Positions 16,012-24,322 of a stretch of 28,811 bases of DNA are shown here, piece after piece. The position numbers and the translations under genes were made by a program. This DNA comes from JBCCMF01 sp038747545. GTDB lineage: Bacteria > Bacteroidota > Rhodothermia > Rhodothermales > JBCCMF01. The stretch lies in assembly GCA_038747545.1 (NCBI GenBank), contig JBCDJT010000058.1, positions 1 to 28,811 of the forward strand, read 5' to 3'. The notes below the pieces were generated by a model that had not been told where the DNA came from, searched no databases, and was given only the letters and a program-made list of their open reading frames with translations. Position 1 is the first letter of the stretch. Every line of letters starts with the position of its first letter.

Positions 16012-18015
16012 ATGGCCACCTTCTTCCGCCTGCTCGCCGACGACGCCAAAGGCCCTGCCCTCCGCGAAGCCCTCGCCGACCCTGCTGACGCGCGCCGCTA
16101 CGACGTCGCCCCAGAAGCCTTCCGCGAGGTGCCCTCCACCCCCTTCGCCTACTGGGTCTCCGACCGCATCCGCCAACTGTTCACTGAGCTGCCACCCTTT
16201 GAGAGTGAGGGGCGGAAAGCGGCTGTGGGCTTGCAGACCTCAGACGACCCCCGCTTTGTACGCTGCTGGTGGGAAGTGCCTGCCGAGGCGATCCTTGACG
16301 GACAAAACGGGCCATACAACGCCGATGATATAGGCACTTTCCAACGCTGGTGCCGACGCCGAACGCATCAGGGCAAGCGCTGGGTGCCGTTTGCCAAAGG
16401 CGGGGCATACTCGCCCTATTATGCTGACCTGCACCTTGTGGTAAACTGGGTTGATGACGGACGAGAACTGAAGGCATGGGCAGACCCACTGTACGGCAAC
16501 TCGGGTTGGTCACGCATCATCAAGTCGGTAGACTACTACTTCCGGCCAGGTCTGACGTGGCCACTGCGAGGACTTCGCTTCTCAGCTCAGTTGGTGCCAC
16601 CTGGAGCTATCTTCAGCATAGCAGGCAAGATGGCTTTCGTAGAAGACGAGCTATGGTTATCAGCAATTACCAGTCTGTTTCAATCCAGCTCATTTGACGC
16701 ACTAATAAACTTCTTTGCAGGCAAGGTTGGTGGAGTTCAGTACGAAGTGGGCATCATTAAAAGGATACCGACTCCTTCATTGGAAACAGATCACATAGAA
16801 GGTCTGCGGGCAATAGCGTTACAGGGACTCCAACTCCAGGTTCAGCACACGATGCATATGGAGGCCAGCAAAATATTCCGGCCAGTTGACTCACTAAAGT
16901 CCGACTCAGGTATAGAAGCAACCACTACCACCATTAATGAGTGCGCTCAGAAGATCAGTGTTAGTCAAAATGCTTTGGAGGATGAATTGCATTTTTACGC
17001 ACTGTCAATTTATAATCTTAAACAAGGTGATCTAGAGGCCTTGATAGATACAGATCATTTTCAGCCACCATCTTATACTAGAAGTAGCAAGGAGACTTCA
17101 CAAGACGTTCTTTCATTCCTTCTCGGCACCGCCTTCGGCCGCTGGGACGTGCGCTACGCCACCGGCGAACGCACGCCGCCCGAACTGCCCGACCCCTTCG
17201 CCCCGCTGCCCGTCTGCAGCCCCGGCATGCTCCAGACCGACGACGGCCTGCCCTGTGTCACGCCGCCCGACGGCTACCCCGTCGCCTTCCCACCCTCAGG
17301 CCTCATCGTGCAGGATGCTACCCAGCCCGACGGCCCCGAGGGCCTGCTGCGCCGCCTGCGCCACGTGTTGTACACCATCTACGGCGACCGCGCCGGAGCC
17401 ATCGAGCAGGAAGCCGTGGACCTGCTGGGGGCCAAATCGCTGGACGACTACTTCGCCCGTCCGACGGCCTTCTTCGACGCCCACCTGAAGCAGTACAGCA
17501 TGAGCCGGCGCAAGGCCCCGATCTACTGGCCGCTCGGCGTCCCCTCAGGCCGCTACACCGTCTGGTGCTACGCCCCACGCCTCACCGAAGGCACGCTCTA
17601 CACGCTGCTGGTGGATCACCTCGCCCCGCGCCTCGAAGCGCTGCGCGCCGAGATCGCCGCGCTGGAGACCACCGCCGCTGAGAACCGCGCCCACCGCGAC
17701 CTGCTGGAGGAGCGCCGCAGCTTTGCTACCGAGCTGGAAGCCTTCCGCGGCGAGGTTGAGCGCATCACTATGCTGCCATACTGGCCCAGCCTGCATGATG
17801 GTATCATTATCTGCGCGGCGCCGCTGCATGGGCTGTTTCAGCACCGCACCTGGAGCAAGGCGTGTGCTGAGACGTGGGCCAAGCTGGAAGCGGGCGACTA
17901 CGACTGGGCACACGTAGCGCACGGCATCTGGCCCACACGTGTGGAGGCCAAGTGCCGCACCGACAAGAGCCTCGCCATTGCCCACGACCGCGAAGCCTTG
18001 TACGAAGGCGACTAA
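16012..18015 (+). CDS. pglX: PglX, C-terminal target-recognition half
   Basis: A 667-residue protein equal to the C-terminal half of PglX. It begins with FFRLLADDAKGPALREAL and FREVPSTPFAYWVSDRIRQLF, then GLQTSDDPRFVRCWWEVP, WVPFAKGGAYSPYYADLHLVVNW and WSRIIKSVDYYFRPGLTWP. These are PglX-like motifs leading to the target-recognition domain, followed by helical spacers. No catalytic motif is present, so it must act with the preceding gene. The same frame is open upstream to 15871, overlapping the first half by 118 nt, so a single frameshift would fuse the two into about 1,400 residues. The ATG at 16012 has a C/T-rich leader (CCCCTTTTTCGCTGCTCTT), which also fits a true separate start. Bases about 16590-17120 are strikingly AT-rich compared with both sides. 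Confidence 0.85.
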   Translation: MATFFRLLADDAKGPALREALADPADARRYDVAPEAFREVPSTPFAYWVSDRIRQLFTELPPFESEGRKAAVGLQTSDDPRFVRCWWEVPAEAILDGQNGPYNADDIGTFQRWCRRRTHQGKRWVPFAKGGAYSPYYADLHLVVNWVDDGRELKAWADPLYGNSGWSRIIKSVDYYFRPGLTWPLRGLRFSAQLVPPGAIFSIAGKMAFVEDELWLSAITSLFQSSSFDALINFFAGKVGGVQYEVGIIKRIPTPSLETDHIEGLRAIALQGLQLQVQHTMHMEASKIFRPVDSLKSDSGIEATTTTINECAQKISVSQNALEDELHFYALSIYNLKQGDLEALIDTDHFQPPSYTRSSKETSQDVLSFLLGTAFGRWDVRYATGERTPPELPDPFAPLPVCSPGMLQTDDGLPCVTPPDGYPVAFPPSGLIVQDATQPDGPEGLLRRLRHVLYTIYGDRAGAIEQEAVDLLGAKSLDDYFARPTAFFDAHLKQYSMSRRKAPIYWPLGVPSGRYTVWCYAPRLTEGTLYTLLVDHLAPRLEALRAEIAALETTAAENRAHRDLLEERRSFATELEAFRGEVERITMLPYWPSLHDGIIICAAPLHGLFQHRTWSKACAETWAKLEAGDYDWAHVAHGIWPTRVEAKCRTDKSLAIAHDREALYEGD

Positions 18016-18040
18016 CCCCACTCTTGCCCATCACGCACCT

Positions 18041-21000
18041 ATGGCGAGTGCCACCGCACACGATCATCCCCACCGCATCGGCCGCCTCAAGTTTTTTGAT
18101 GCGAAGAAGGGCTTTGGGTTTGTGGAAGCGGTGGGCACCGGCATCGATCACTACACGAACACCGAGTACGTCAGCACGCCACCCAGCGACGGTGAACTCG
18201 TCCTGTTTCTCCCTGATGCGCCCAAAAAAGCAGGTGGCAACCCGCTGGCGAAACAGGTAGAGCCGTTACGTACGGCTCCGCATGCCGCCGAGGCGTGGCG
18301 TATGGCCGCGGAGACCCACCCCCCGGACACGCTCCGCGAGGTCGGCTACGGGCTGGGCACCGTTACCTCCTTCCGCGACGACGGCGGCTACGGGTTCCTG
18401 GCCGTCAAAGGCGGGCCTCCCCACGGAGGCACCGAGGTCTTCTTTCACCGGACGTCGCTCGTGAACCCCAAGGTGGTGCCACCGCTCAACTGTGAGGTCG
18501 TCTTCGTCCTCGTGCCGTCTAAGAAGAAGAAGGGGCACGTCGAAGCCCGGCAGGTGATGCCCCTCACGGCCTTCGAGGGTCCGACCGCCCTCCTGAGCCA
18601 CCACCTGGGGCACCTGCCGCAGCGGCTGCGCCATACCCTCCTGCAACGCGCCCGCTCCGGCACCGACTTGGCTGCTACGTATGCCGTGGCGTGCCCTACC
18701 GCCCCCGCCCCCACGTCGGCCAGTGCGCTCGAGCTGGCCGAGGAGGCACTGAAAGAAGCACACCGCACCCATTCTGACGACGACCGGGCGATCTTCGAAG
18801 CGCACCTGATGGAGCAGGGCCTGTTCGACGAGCACCCCACCTGGTACACCGGAGGCTTTCTTGCGGGGTGGATACGTACCTACTGCGCCGAGCCGCTCCA
18901 GGCGGCGCTGCGCCTCGACCCGAAGCGGCTCCCCGACGTCGCCGCCCACCCCCACGTCACGGACGCCGAGCTGCTGGCGCTCGTCACGGACCCCGATGTC
19001 CCCCTGATCGACAAGGCCACCCTCACCAAGCTGCTCCACCACGACCGCCTGCCTGCCACCCAGGCGGCTATCCTCGTCCACCGGATCACCCAACGCGCGA
19101 CCTGTCCTCAAACCGTTGCGGCGCATGCGCTCCAGCACGCCGAGCAGCACCTGGACGAGCCCCACCTGAAGACAGTGCGCGACGCCGCCCTGGCCTCCAT
19201 CACCCCCGAGGTTCACCTCACGCTCTTCGGCAGCGGCCTGCTCCCCCCTCCCGAGCACATCGCGGACGAAGCCATATGGCCCTTGCCGGTCGACGCCCTC
19301 GAGCGGTTTCTCCAGAGCACGCTTGCCCCACCCGAGCAGCATGCGCACATTTTGAGCACGCACCTCGACCGCCTCCCGCCGCGCCACGACGACACGCCTA
19401 CGCTCTTTGCGCTGATCCAGGCCCATGCGCCCACGGAGGGCGAGGCCTTCCAGCGGCGCTGGGCCAACCGCCTTGACGGCGAGGACCGCGCCGCCTTCCT
19501 GCGCACCTACGATGCAGCCCTCCTCGACGACCCGACGGCCACCCTCACCCCCCAGGCGCACCTCGACCTGTTCGAAGAGGGACGCCTCTCCTCCTACCCC
19601 CCCGCTATCCTCACGGGCGACCTCTGGCCGCTCGAGCCGCACCTGCTGGAGCAGGTGCTCGCCCACCCGTCTACGGCGTCCTCCATGCGCGAAGCCCTCC
19701 TCGAAGGGCACCTTCCCTTCTGGCCTGCCGACGTCGGGCACACGCACCAGATGCTCGTCGCCCTGGGCGAGTGGCTCCCAGCGGAGGCTGCCCATCATCT
19801 CGGTCGCTTGTGGATGCAGCGGCTTTCGCCCACCACGCTAGCTTCCTACATCCAGAGGCATGGCCTCGACCTCCTTGCGCCCGAATGGGTCGCCCCCCTG
19901 CTCCACCATACCGAGGACCATTTCGCCGAGGTGACCCTCCCGCCGTCAGTCATGTGGCGGGCCATCACCACCTACCCTCCGCTCGAAACCCTCGACCAGC
20001 GCGACCACCTGCTCCGTCTTCTCGACCGGCTGCCGCCTTCCGGCTTCACCCCCGTTGCCCTCGCCGTGGACGCTGACGAGGCGACACCGCCCAACCCTAT
20101 GGCTGCTGTACACGCCTGCCGCTGGCTCGAGACCGACGCGCCGGCTACGCCGTGGGCCCAGGTGCTTCCCGGCATCGTCTACCTGCCCACTTCACGCCAG
20201 GTCAAGGCCCTCCGCAAAGCGTTTCACCTCCACGAGCAGGGGCAGTGGGTGTTCACCATCGAGCAGGCACAGCACTTGCTCAATGAGCCGTACGTTGCCG
20301 TCGCCAACACCCCGTTCCTCATCAGCTTCGAGGTGCGCCTGGCCATCGCCGCCCTCCGCATCGTAGAAGATGCGGCCGACCGACGCCTCAAAGATACCGA
20401 CCTGCTGAAGACCGTCTATGACCACGCCGAGTACGACCCCAACCTATCGCAGGTAAACCTAAAGGATCGTAAGGGCGTGGCCGAGGGCCTCTTCCACCAC
20501 TGCCCGGGCCGTGCGTACATCGACCTGCGCGACCCTAAGGGCCGCATCGTACCGTGGCCGAAGGATCACAACGGGCCTGCCCCTGAACTGGCTATCGTGA
20601 TCGACCTCGTAGAATATCTGGGCCGGTCAAGGAGAGGAGGCTACAGCGACGTACGCTCCCTCAAAGACGACGACCGCTGGACGAAGCTGTTGAATGCGAT
20701 AAAGGATTTGCCCGGCCGCCGCTACCTTAAAGACGAAAAAAAGTGGGTCGTCCCACGCTCCTCGGTGCCCGCCCTGAGAGCCTTTGCCCAGGAGTTCGAC
20801 TACGCGTTCGAGGTGCCCAAAGGCCAGTTTGCCCGCTACAACCCGCACTTGGTTGAGTTCGAGCGAAAGAATGCTCCCTCGCATGTGACGTACTGCGAAG
20901 GTCGGAAAGCCCTCACGCTCGACCGCCGGTCCAACCGTCCGTTCTGGTGGTGTGGCAACCAGCCCTGCATGAGCAACGCCGTACCCGAGGTCATGACGGA

Positions 21001-21643
21001 GGACTGGACGCAGTACACCGTCCTCGACATGCTCCGCATCGCGGGCGCTCCCCTCAACGAGTACAGCAAGAAGTACAACGAGTCTATCCCGCTGGGGCTC
21101 TACTTCCGGTTCATCGGCATGCTGAACCGAATCCTACAGCTGCTCCCCAAGCTTCGGTGTGCGTCCTGCGAGGCCCTGCTCTACCCCACCAACAGCTCTG
21201 ACTTCGCCTACTACCGGGTGACGCAGTTCCACTGTATTCACACCGCCTGCCAGAACGACGAGACGATCTATATCCACCACTGCTTCAACAAGAAATGCAA
21301 CGACCTCATCGACAGCCGGGAGTCCAAGCAGTGCCCCAACGGGTGGTATATCTGCAGCAACGATGCATGCGGCTGCTGCTGCTCCGATGAGGTCCTCAAG
21401 CGCCGCGCCGGCAACCTCGCCACCGTTCGAGGCTTCTCTTCCTCCCGTGCCCTCCCGAAGGGCCACTTGGAGCTGGACGAGTGGTACTGCTACCGCTGCG
21501 GCGACCGCAAGCCGGGCGGCGCAACGAAGAACCAATTCGGCCGCCGGCAGCCTCCCGGCTGCCCGGCGTGCTCGCAGCCCCACGCCCCACCTAACGACTG
21601 GCGGCACGACGACAGGTGGCACGACGACGACCTAGGGTTCTGA
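18041..21643 (+). CDS. Tandem cold-shock-like, helical-repeat, zinc-cysteine protein
   Basis: A 1200-residue protein not among the core BREX genes. Residues 14-80 look like a cold-shock (OB) domain (GRLKFFDAKKGFGFVE, RNP1-like). Residues 102-172 look like a second one (GTVTSFRDDGGYGFLAV and VFFHRTSL, RNP1- and RNP2-like). Residues about 200-720 are helical with an internal repeat: TPEVHLTLF...LLPPPEHI...WPL at 388 recurs as TPQAHLDLF...SSYPPAIL...WPL at 503, with a weaker copy near 596. A short HARP-like piece, GRRYLKDEKKWVVP, is at 892-905. Residues 1040-1177 contain many CxxC-type pairs (from CASC to CPAC) and probably bind zinc. Together this suggests single-stranded RNA or DNA binding, but no catalytic motif is seen. 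It lies 25 nt after pglX and 55 nt before pglZ, with the same leader style, so it belongs to the operon. Confidence 0.8.
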   Translation: MASATAHDHPHRIGRLKFFDAKKGFGFVEAVGTGIDHYTNTEYVSTPPSDGELVLFLPDAPKKAGGNPLAKQVEPLRTAPHAAEAWRMAAETHPPDTLREVGYGLGTVTSFRDDGGYGFLAVKGGPPHGGTEVFFHRTSLVNPKVVPPLNCEVVFVLVPSKKKKGHVEARQVMPLTAFEGPTALLSHHLGHLPQRLRHTLLQRARSGTDLAATYAVACPTAPAPTSASALELAEEALKEAHRTHSDDDRAIFEAHLMEQGLFDEHPTWYTGGFLAGWIRTYCAEPLQAALRLDPKRLPDVAAHPHVTDAELLALVTDPDVPLIDKATLTKLLHHDRLPATQAAILVHRITQRATCPQTVAAHALQHAEQHLDEPHLKTVRDAALASITPEVHLTLFGSGLLPPPEHIADEAIWPLPVDALERFLQSTLAPPEQHAHILSTHLDRLPPRHDDTPTLFALIQAHAPTEGEAFQRRWANRLDGEDRAAFLRTYDAALLDDPTATLTPQAHLDLFEEGRLSSYPPAILTGDLWPLEPHLLEQVLAHPSTASSMREALLEGHLPFWPADVGHTHQMLVALGEWLPAEAAHHLGRLWMQRLSPTTLASYIQRHGLDLLAPEWVAPLLHHTEDHFAEVTLPPSVMWRAITTYPPLETLDQRDHLLRLLDRLPPSGFTPVALAVDADEATPPNPMAAVHACRWLETDAPATPWAQVLPGIVYLPTSRQVKALRKAFHLHEQGQWVFTIEQAQHLLNEPYVAVANTPFLISFEVRLAIAALRIVEDAADRRLKDTDLLKTVYDHAEYDPNLSQVNLKDRKGVAEGLFHHCPGRAYIDLRDPKGRIVPWPKDHNGPAPELAIVIDLVEYLGRSRRGGYSDVRSLKDDDRWTKLLNAIKDLPGRRYLKDEKKWVVPRSSVPALRAFAQEFDYAFEVPKGQFARYNPHLVEFERKNAPSHVTYCEGRKALTLDRRSNRPFWWCGNQPCMSNAVPEVMTEDWTQYTVLDMLRIAGAPLNEYSKKYNESIPLGLYFRFIGMLNRILQLLPKLRCASCEALLYPTNSSDFAYYRVTQFHCIHTACQNDETIYIHHCFNKKCNDLIDSRESKQCPNGWYICSNDACGCCCSDEVLKRRAGNLATVRGFSSSRALPKGHLELDEWYCYRCGDRKPGGATKNQFGRRQPPGCPACSQPHAPPNDWRHDDRWHDDDLGF

Positions 21644-21698
21644 CCACCCCGCCGCATGCTATGAACCCCCTCACCTACGCTTTCCCTTTCACGACTGC

Positions 21699-24248
21699 AT
21701 GAACCTACGCGACTACATCCTGGACCGCTGGCGGGACCGCCTGAAGGCCCACGAGGCCCTCGTCATCTACGACCCCGACGGCCACTACGCCGCCCTCTTG
21801 GCCGATATGGACGTGCCGGGCTGTACCGTTATCGACGGCCGTGCCAGCTTGATCCAGGCCCGCGAGGACGCGATGGACGCCTGGTGTGCCCTGGGCACGA
21901 CCCAGAAAGGACATCAGCATCTCCTGGTCTACCTACCCTACGCCGCCCCTACTACGAACCAGCAGCGCAGCCAGGACCCCTTCTTTCCTATCGCCCTGGC
22001 CGGCAGCCACTTCCCCGCCAGCGAGTCGGACCGCTTCCAGCCGCTCTGCTACGCGGCCAAGCCCGACCACAAGGCGGCGCTCGACGACCTCTTCGCGGCC
22101 AACCCCAACCCCGACATCGACCTCGTTGACACGATCGATGCCGGTGCGCACTGGCCATTGCTGCGCGCCCTACTCAAGGTCGAGTCCGGCAAAGAGATCC
22201 TTGTGGCCCTCCTGGCCCCCACGGAAGGGCAGCGCAAGCAGCTCACGCAGGACACCAACTGGCCCATCGAATACCACACGCTGGCTCGTACGCTGCTCGG
22301 CTTCGCGTCCAACCGCAAGACGACCCGTTGGGACACCATCCGTGCCGACCTGGCCCGCTACGTCCTCTTCAGCGAACTCGCCTTCGACCTGCCCGGCTCG
22401 CTGCCCGAAGCCCTGCAGCAGGTCCCCCGGGCCGCCGACGCTCACCGCGACCTCATCTACGCCGTGTGCGCCGACCTCCGCGCACACGACCAACGCCGTG
22501 CCGCTTACATCGACCTCGCCCGGAGTATCGAGCACGACCTCAGCCTGCGTAGCCACTTCGAGGCCCATACGGACTTCGGGCAGCGCGACACCTTCCAGTT
22601 CGAAGAGCGCGCCTACCTGCAGCAGTTTACGCGCCATGTTATCGAGGGTCAGGCCGCCGCTGCCGAGGCGATCCTCACGGGCCGGAAGCAGTCGGTTTGG
22701 GCCGGCACCGAAGAGCGTGGCGTCATGTGGGACCTTGCCACCACGGCCTTGCACCTCCACCAAGCGGTCTCGGCTGAGGCGGCATGGCACACACAGCACA
22801 CGACCCCCGCACTCAACGACCTGCTTGACCGGTATATCGCAGACGCGTACCACGTCGATACGCTCCAGCGCCGCCTCGAGCACACCATCCTCGACGCCCT
22901 CGACGTCAGTCTTGATGACGCGCTTGACGCGCTGATTCAGCATGTCCGGAAGGCCTACCGCACCTACCTTGAGACCACACAGACTGCGCTCCTCGGCGCC
23001 GTGCAGGACGAAGGGTGGCCCAGCGGCGGCCTCCCCCACCAGACCCAGACCTATCAGCAGTTCGTCGCGCCCCTACTCAAGCAGCATGGCACGCGTGTGG
23101 CGTATGTGCTCGTTGACGCCTTTCGTTATGAACTCGGATGTGAACTGCTGGAGCCACTCGGCAAGTACGGCGATGTCAACCTCAAGGCCGTTACCGCACA
23201 GATGCCCACCGTCACACAGGTCGGAATGGCTGCCCTCCTCGCAGACGCCGATCACGACCTGCGCCTCAAGACGCACAAAGTCCGCTTGGCACCGTTCCTG
23301 GGCGACGCCCCCATCCTGACCCCAAGCGACCGTCTGCGGCATATGCAGAAGCACCTAGGCGACCGCGTGGCCATGCTCGACCTCGACGCGTTCACCAAGC
23401 GCAAGGCGCCGCAGATCGACGAAGGCGTCCACCTGCTCCTCGTCAAGACGACCGAGATCGACAGCGCCGGCGAATCCGGCGATGATGCTGTGCTGCGCGC
23501 CATCCAGTCTGTGTACAAGAAGCTACATCGCATGGTGCATACCCTGAGTGCGATGGGGTTTGACACGGTCGTCATCGCCACCGACCACGGTTTCGTGCTG
23601 CACCCGCAAAGCCTCTCTGGACAAAAGGCCGACAAGCCCGACGGCACGTGGCTGCTCGACAAGGAGCGCTGCCTCATCGGCACCCGTACCGGCGCCACCA
23701 CGGCTCTTGCCTTCTCTACGGCCCATGTGGGCATACGTGGTGACGCTCCCCACGTGGTTCTGCCACACGGTTTTGGCGTTTTTCGGGCGGGCAGTATGTA
23801 CCACCATGGCGGCCTCTCGCTCCAGGAGGCCGTGCTGCCGGTGCTTTCCCTCGCGTTGAGCCGGCCCGCTGACTCCCCACAGGAAAAGAGCGCCGACCTC
23901 GTCCTCTCATATAAGGGGGGGCATACGGACCGGATCACCAGCCGGCGCCCCATGATCGAAGTGGCGCTCTATGGACAAGAAGTCGGCCTCTTCGGCGGAG
24001 AGGAGACCAGTGGCCTCACCTTCAGGCTAGAAGCCCAAGCTGGCAAGCAGGTTGTGGGTCAAGCGGCCACCTCCACCCACGTAGACCCCGCCACCGGGCT
24101 GATCACGCTTCAGCCTGGCGCTGCGGTCAAGATCCCGCTCCGGATGGACGAGACCTTCGAAGGGGCCTTCACCGTGGCCGCCATCGACCCCGCGACCCAG
24201 GTTGTCTACCATACGCTGACGCTCAAGACCGACTATCTCGACTTCTAA
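21699..24248 (+). CDS. pglZ: BREX phosphatase-fold protein PglZ
   Basis: An 849-residue PglZ protein. The C-terminal half has an alkaline-phosphatase-superfamily core: AYVLVDAFRYELGCELLEPL (metal-binding aspartate D473), then PTVTQVGMAALL, and later VVIATDHGFVLHP (D629, H630), completing the metal site. The last 100 residues, after LVLSYKGG, form a beta-rich domain. The N-terminal 450 residues are helical, opening with DYILDRWRDRLKAHEALVIYDPDGHYAALL, as in type 1 BREX. The length is typical. PglZ is indispensable for both methylation and defence in studied systems; its substrate is not settled. The gene follows the cold-shock-like gene at 55 nt. Confidence 0.93.
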   Translation: MNLRDYILDRWRDRLKAHEALVIYDPDGHYAALLADMDVPGCTVIDGRASLIQAREDAMDAWCALGTTQKGHQHLLVYLPYAAPTTNQQRSQDPFFPIALAGSHFPASESDRFQPLCYAAKPDHKAALDDLFAANPNPDIDLVDTIDAGAHWPLLRALLKVESGKEILVALLAPTEGQRKQLTQDTNWPIEYHTLARTLLGFASNRKTTRWDTIRADLARYVLFSELAFDLPGSLPEALQQVPRAADAHRDLIYAVCADLRAHDQRRAAYIDLARSIEHDLSLRSHFEAHTDFGQRDTFQFEERAYLQQFTRHVIEGQAAAAEAILTGRKQSVWAGTEERGVMWDLATTALHLHQAVSAEAAWHTQHTTPALNDLLDRYIADAYHVDTLQRRLEHTILDALDVSLDDALDALIQHVRKAYRTYLETTQTALLGAVQDEGWPSGGLPHQTQTYQQFVAPLLKQHGTRVAYVLVDAFRYELGCELLEPLGKYGDVNLKAVTAQMPTVTQVGMAALLADADHDLRLKTHKVRLAPFLGDAPILTPSDRLRHMQKHLGDRVAMLDLDAFTKRKAPQIDEGVHLLLVKTTEIDSAGESGDDAVLRAIQSVYKKLHRMVHTLSAMGFDTVVIATDHGFVLHPQSLSGQKADKPDGTWLLDKERCLIGTRTGATTALAFSTAHVGIRGDAPHVVLPHGFGVFRAGSMYHHGGLSLQEAVLPVLSLALSRPADSPQEKSADLVLSYKGGHTDRITSRRPMIEVALYGQEVGLFGGEETSGLTFRLEAQAGKQVVGQAATSTHVDPATGLITLQPGAAVKIPLRMDETFEGAFTVAAIDPATQVVYHTLTLKTDYLDF

Positions 24249-24322
24249 CCCGACGTCTTCGGTGTCTCCTACGCACCCGGCGCACCCGTACCTTACAGTA
24301 CCTACCCCAACCCCCTTGCTGC

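Noticed and set aside
18266..19798. Long open frame (510 codons) on the minus strand
   Set aside because: It lies wholly opposite the cold-shock-like gene, whose frame has clear domains. Such antisense frames are common in GC-rich DNA.
21886..22935. Open frame of 349 codons overlapping pglZ
   Set aside because: Ser/Thr/Arg/Pro-rich shadow of a GC-rich gene in another frame; pglZ is well supported over the same bases.
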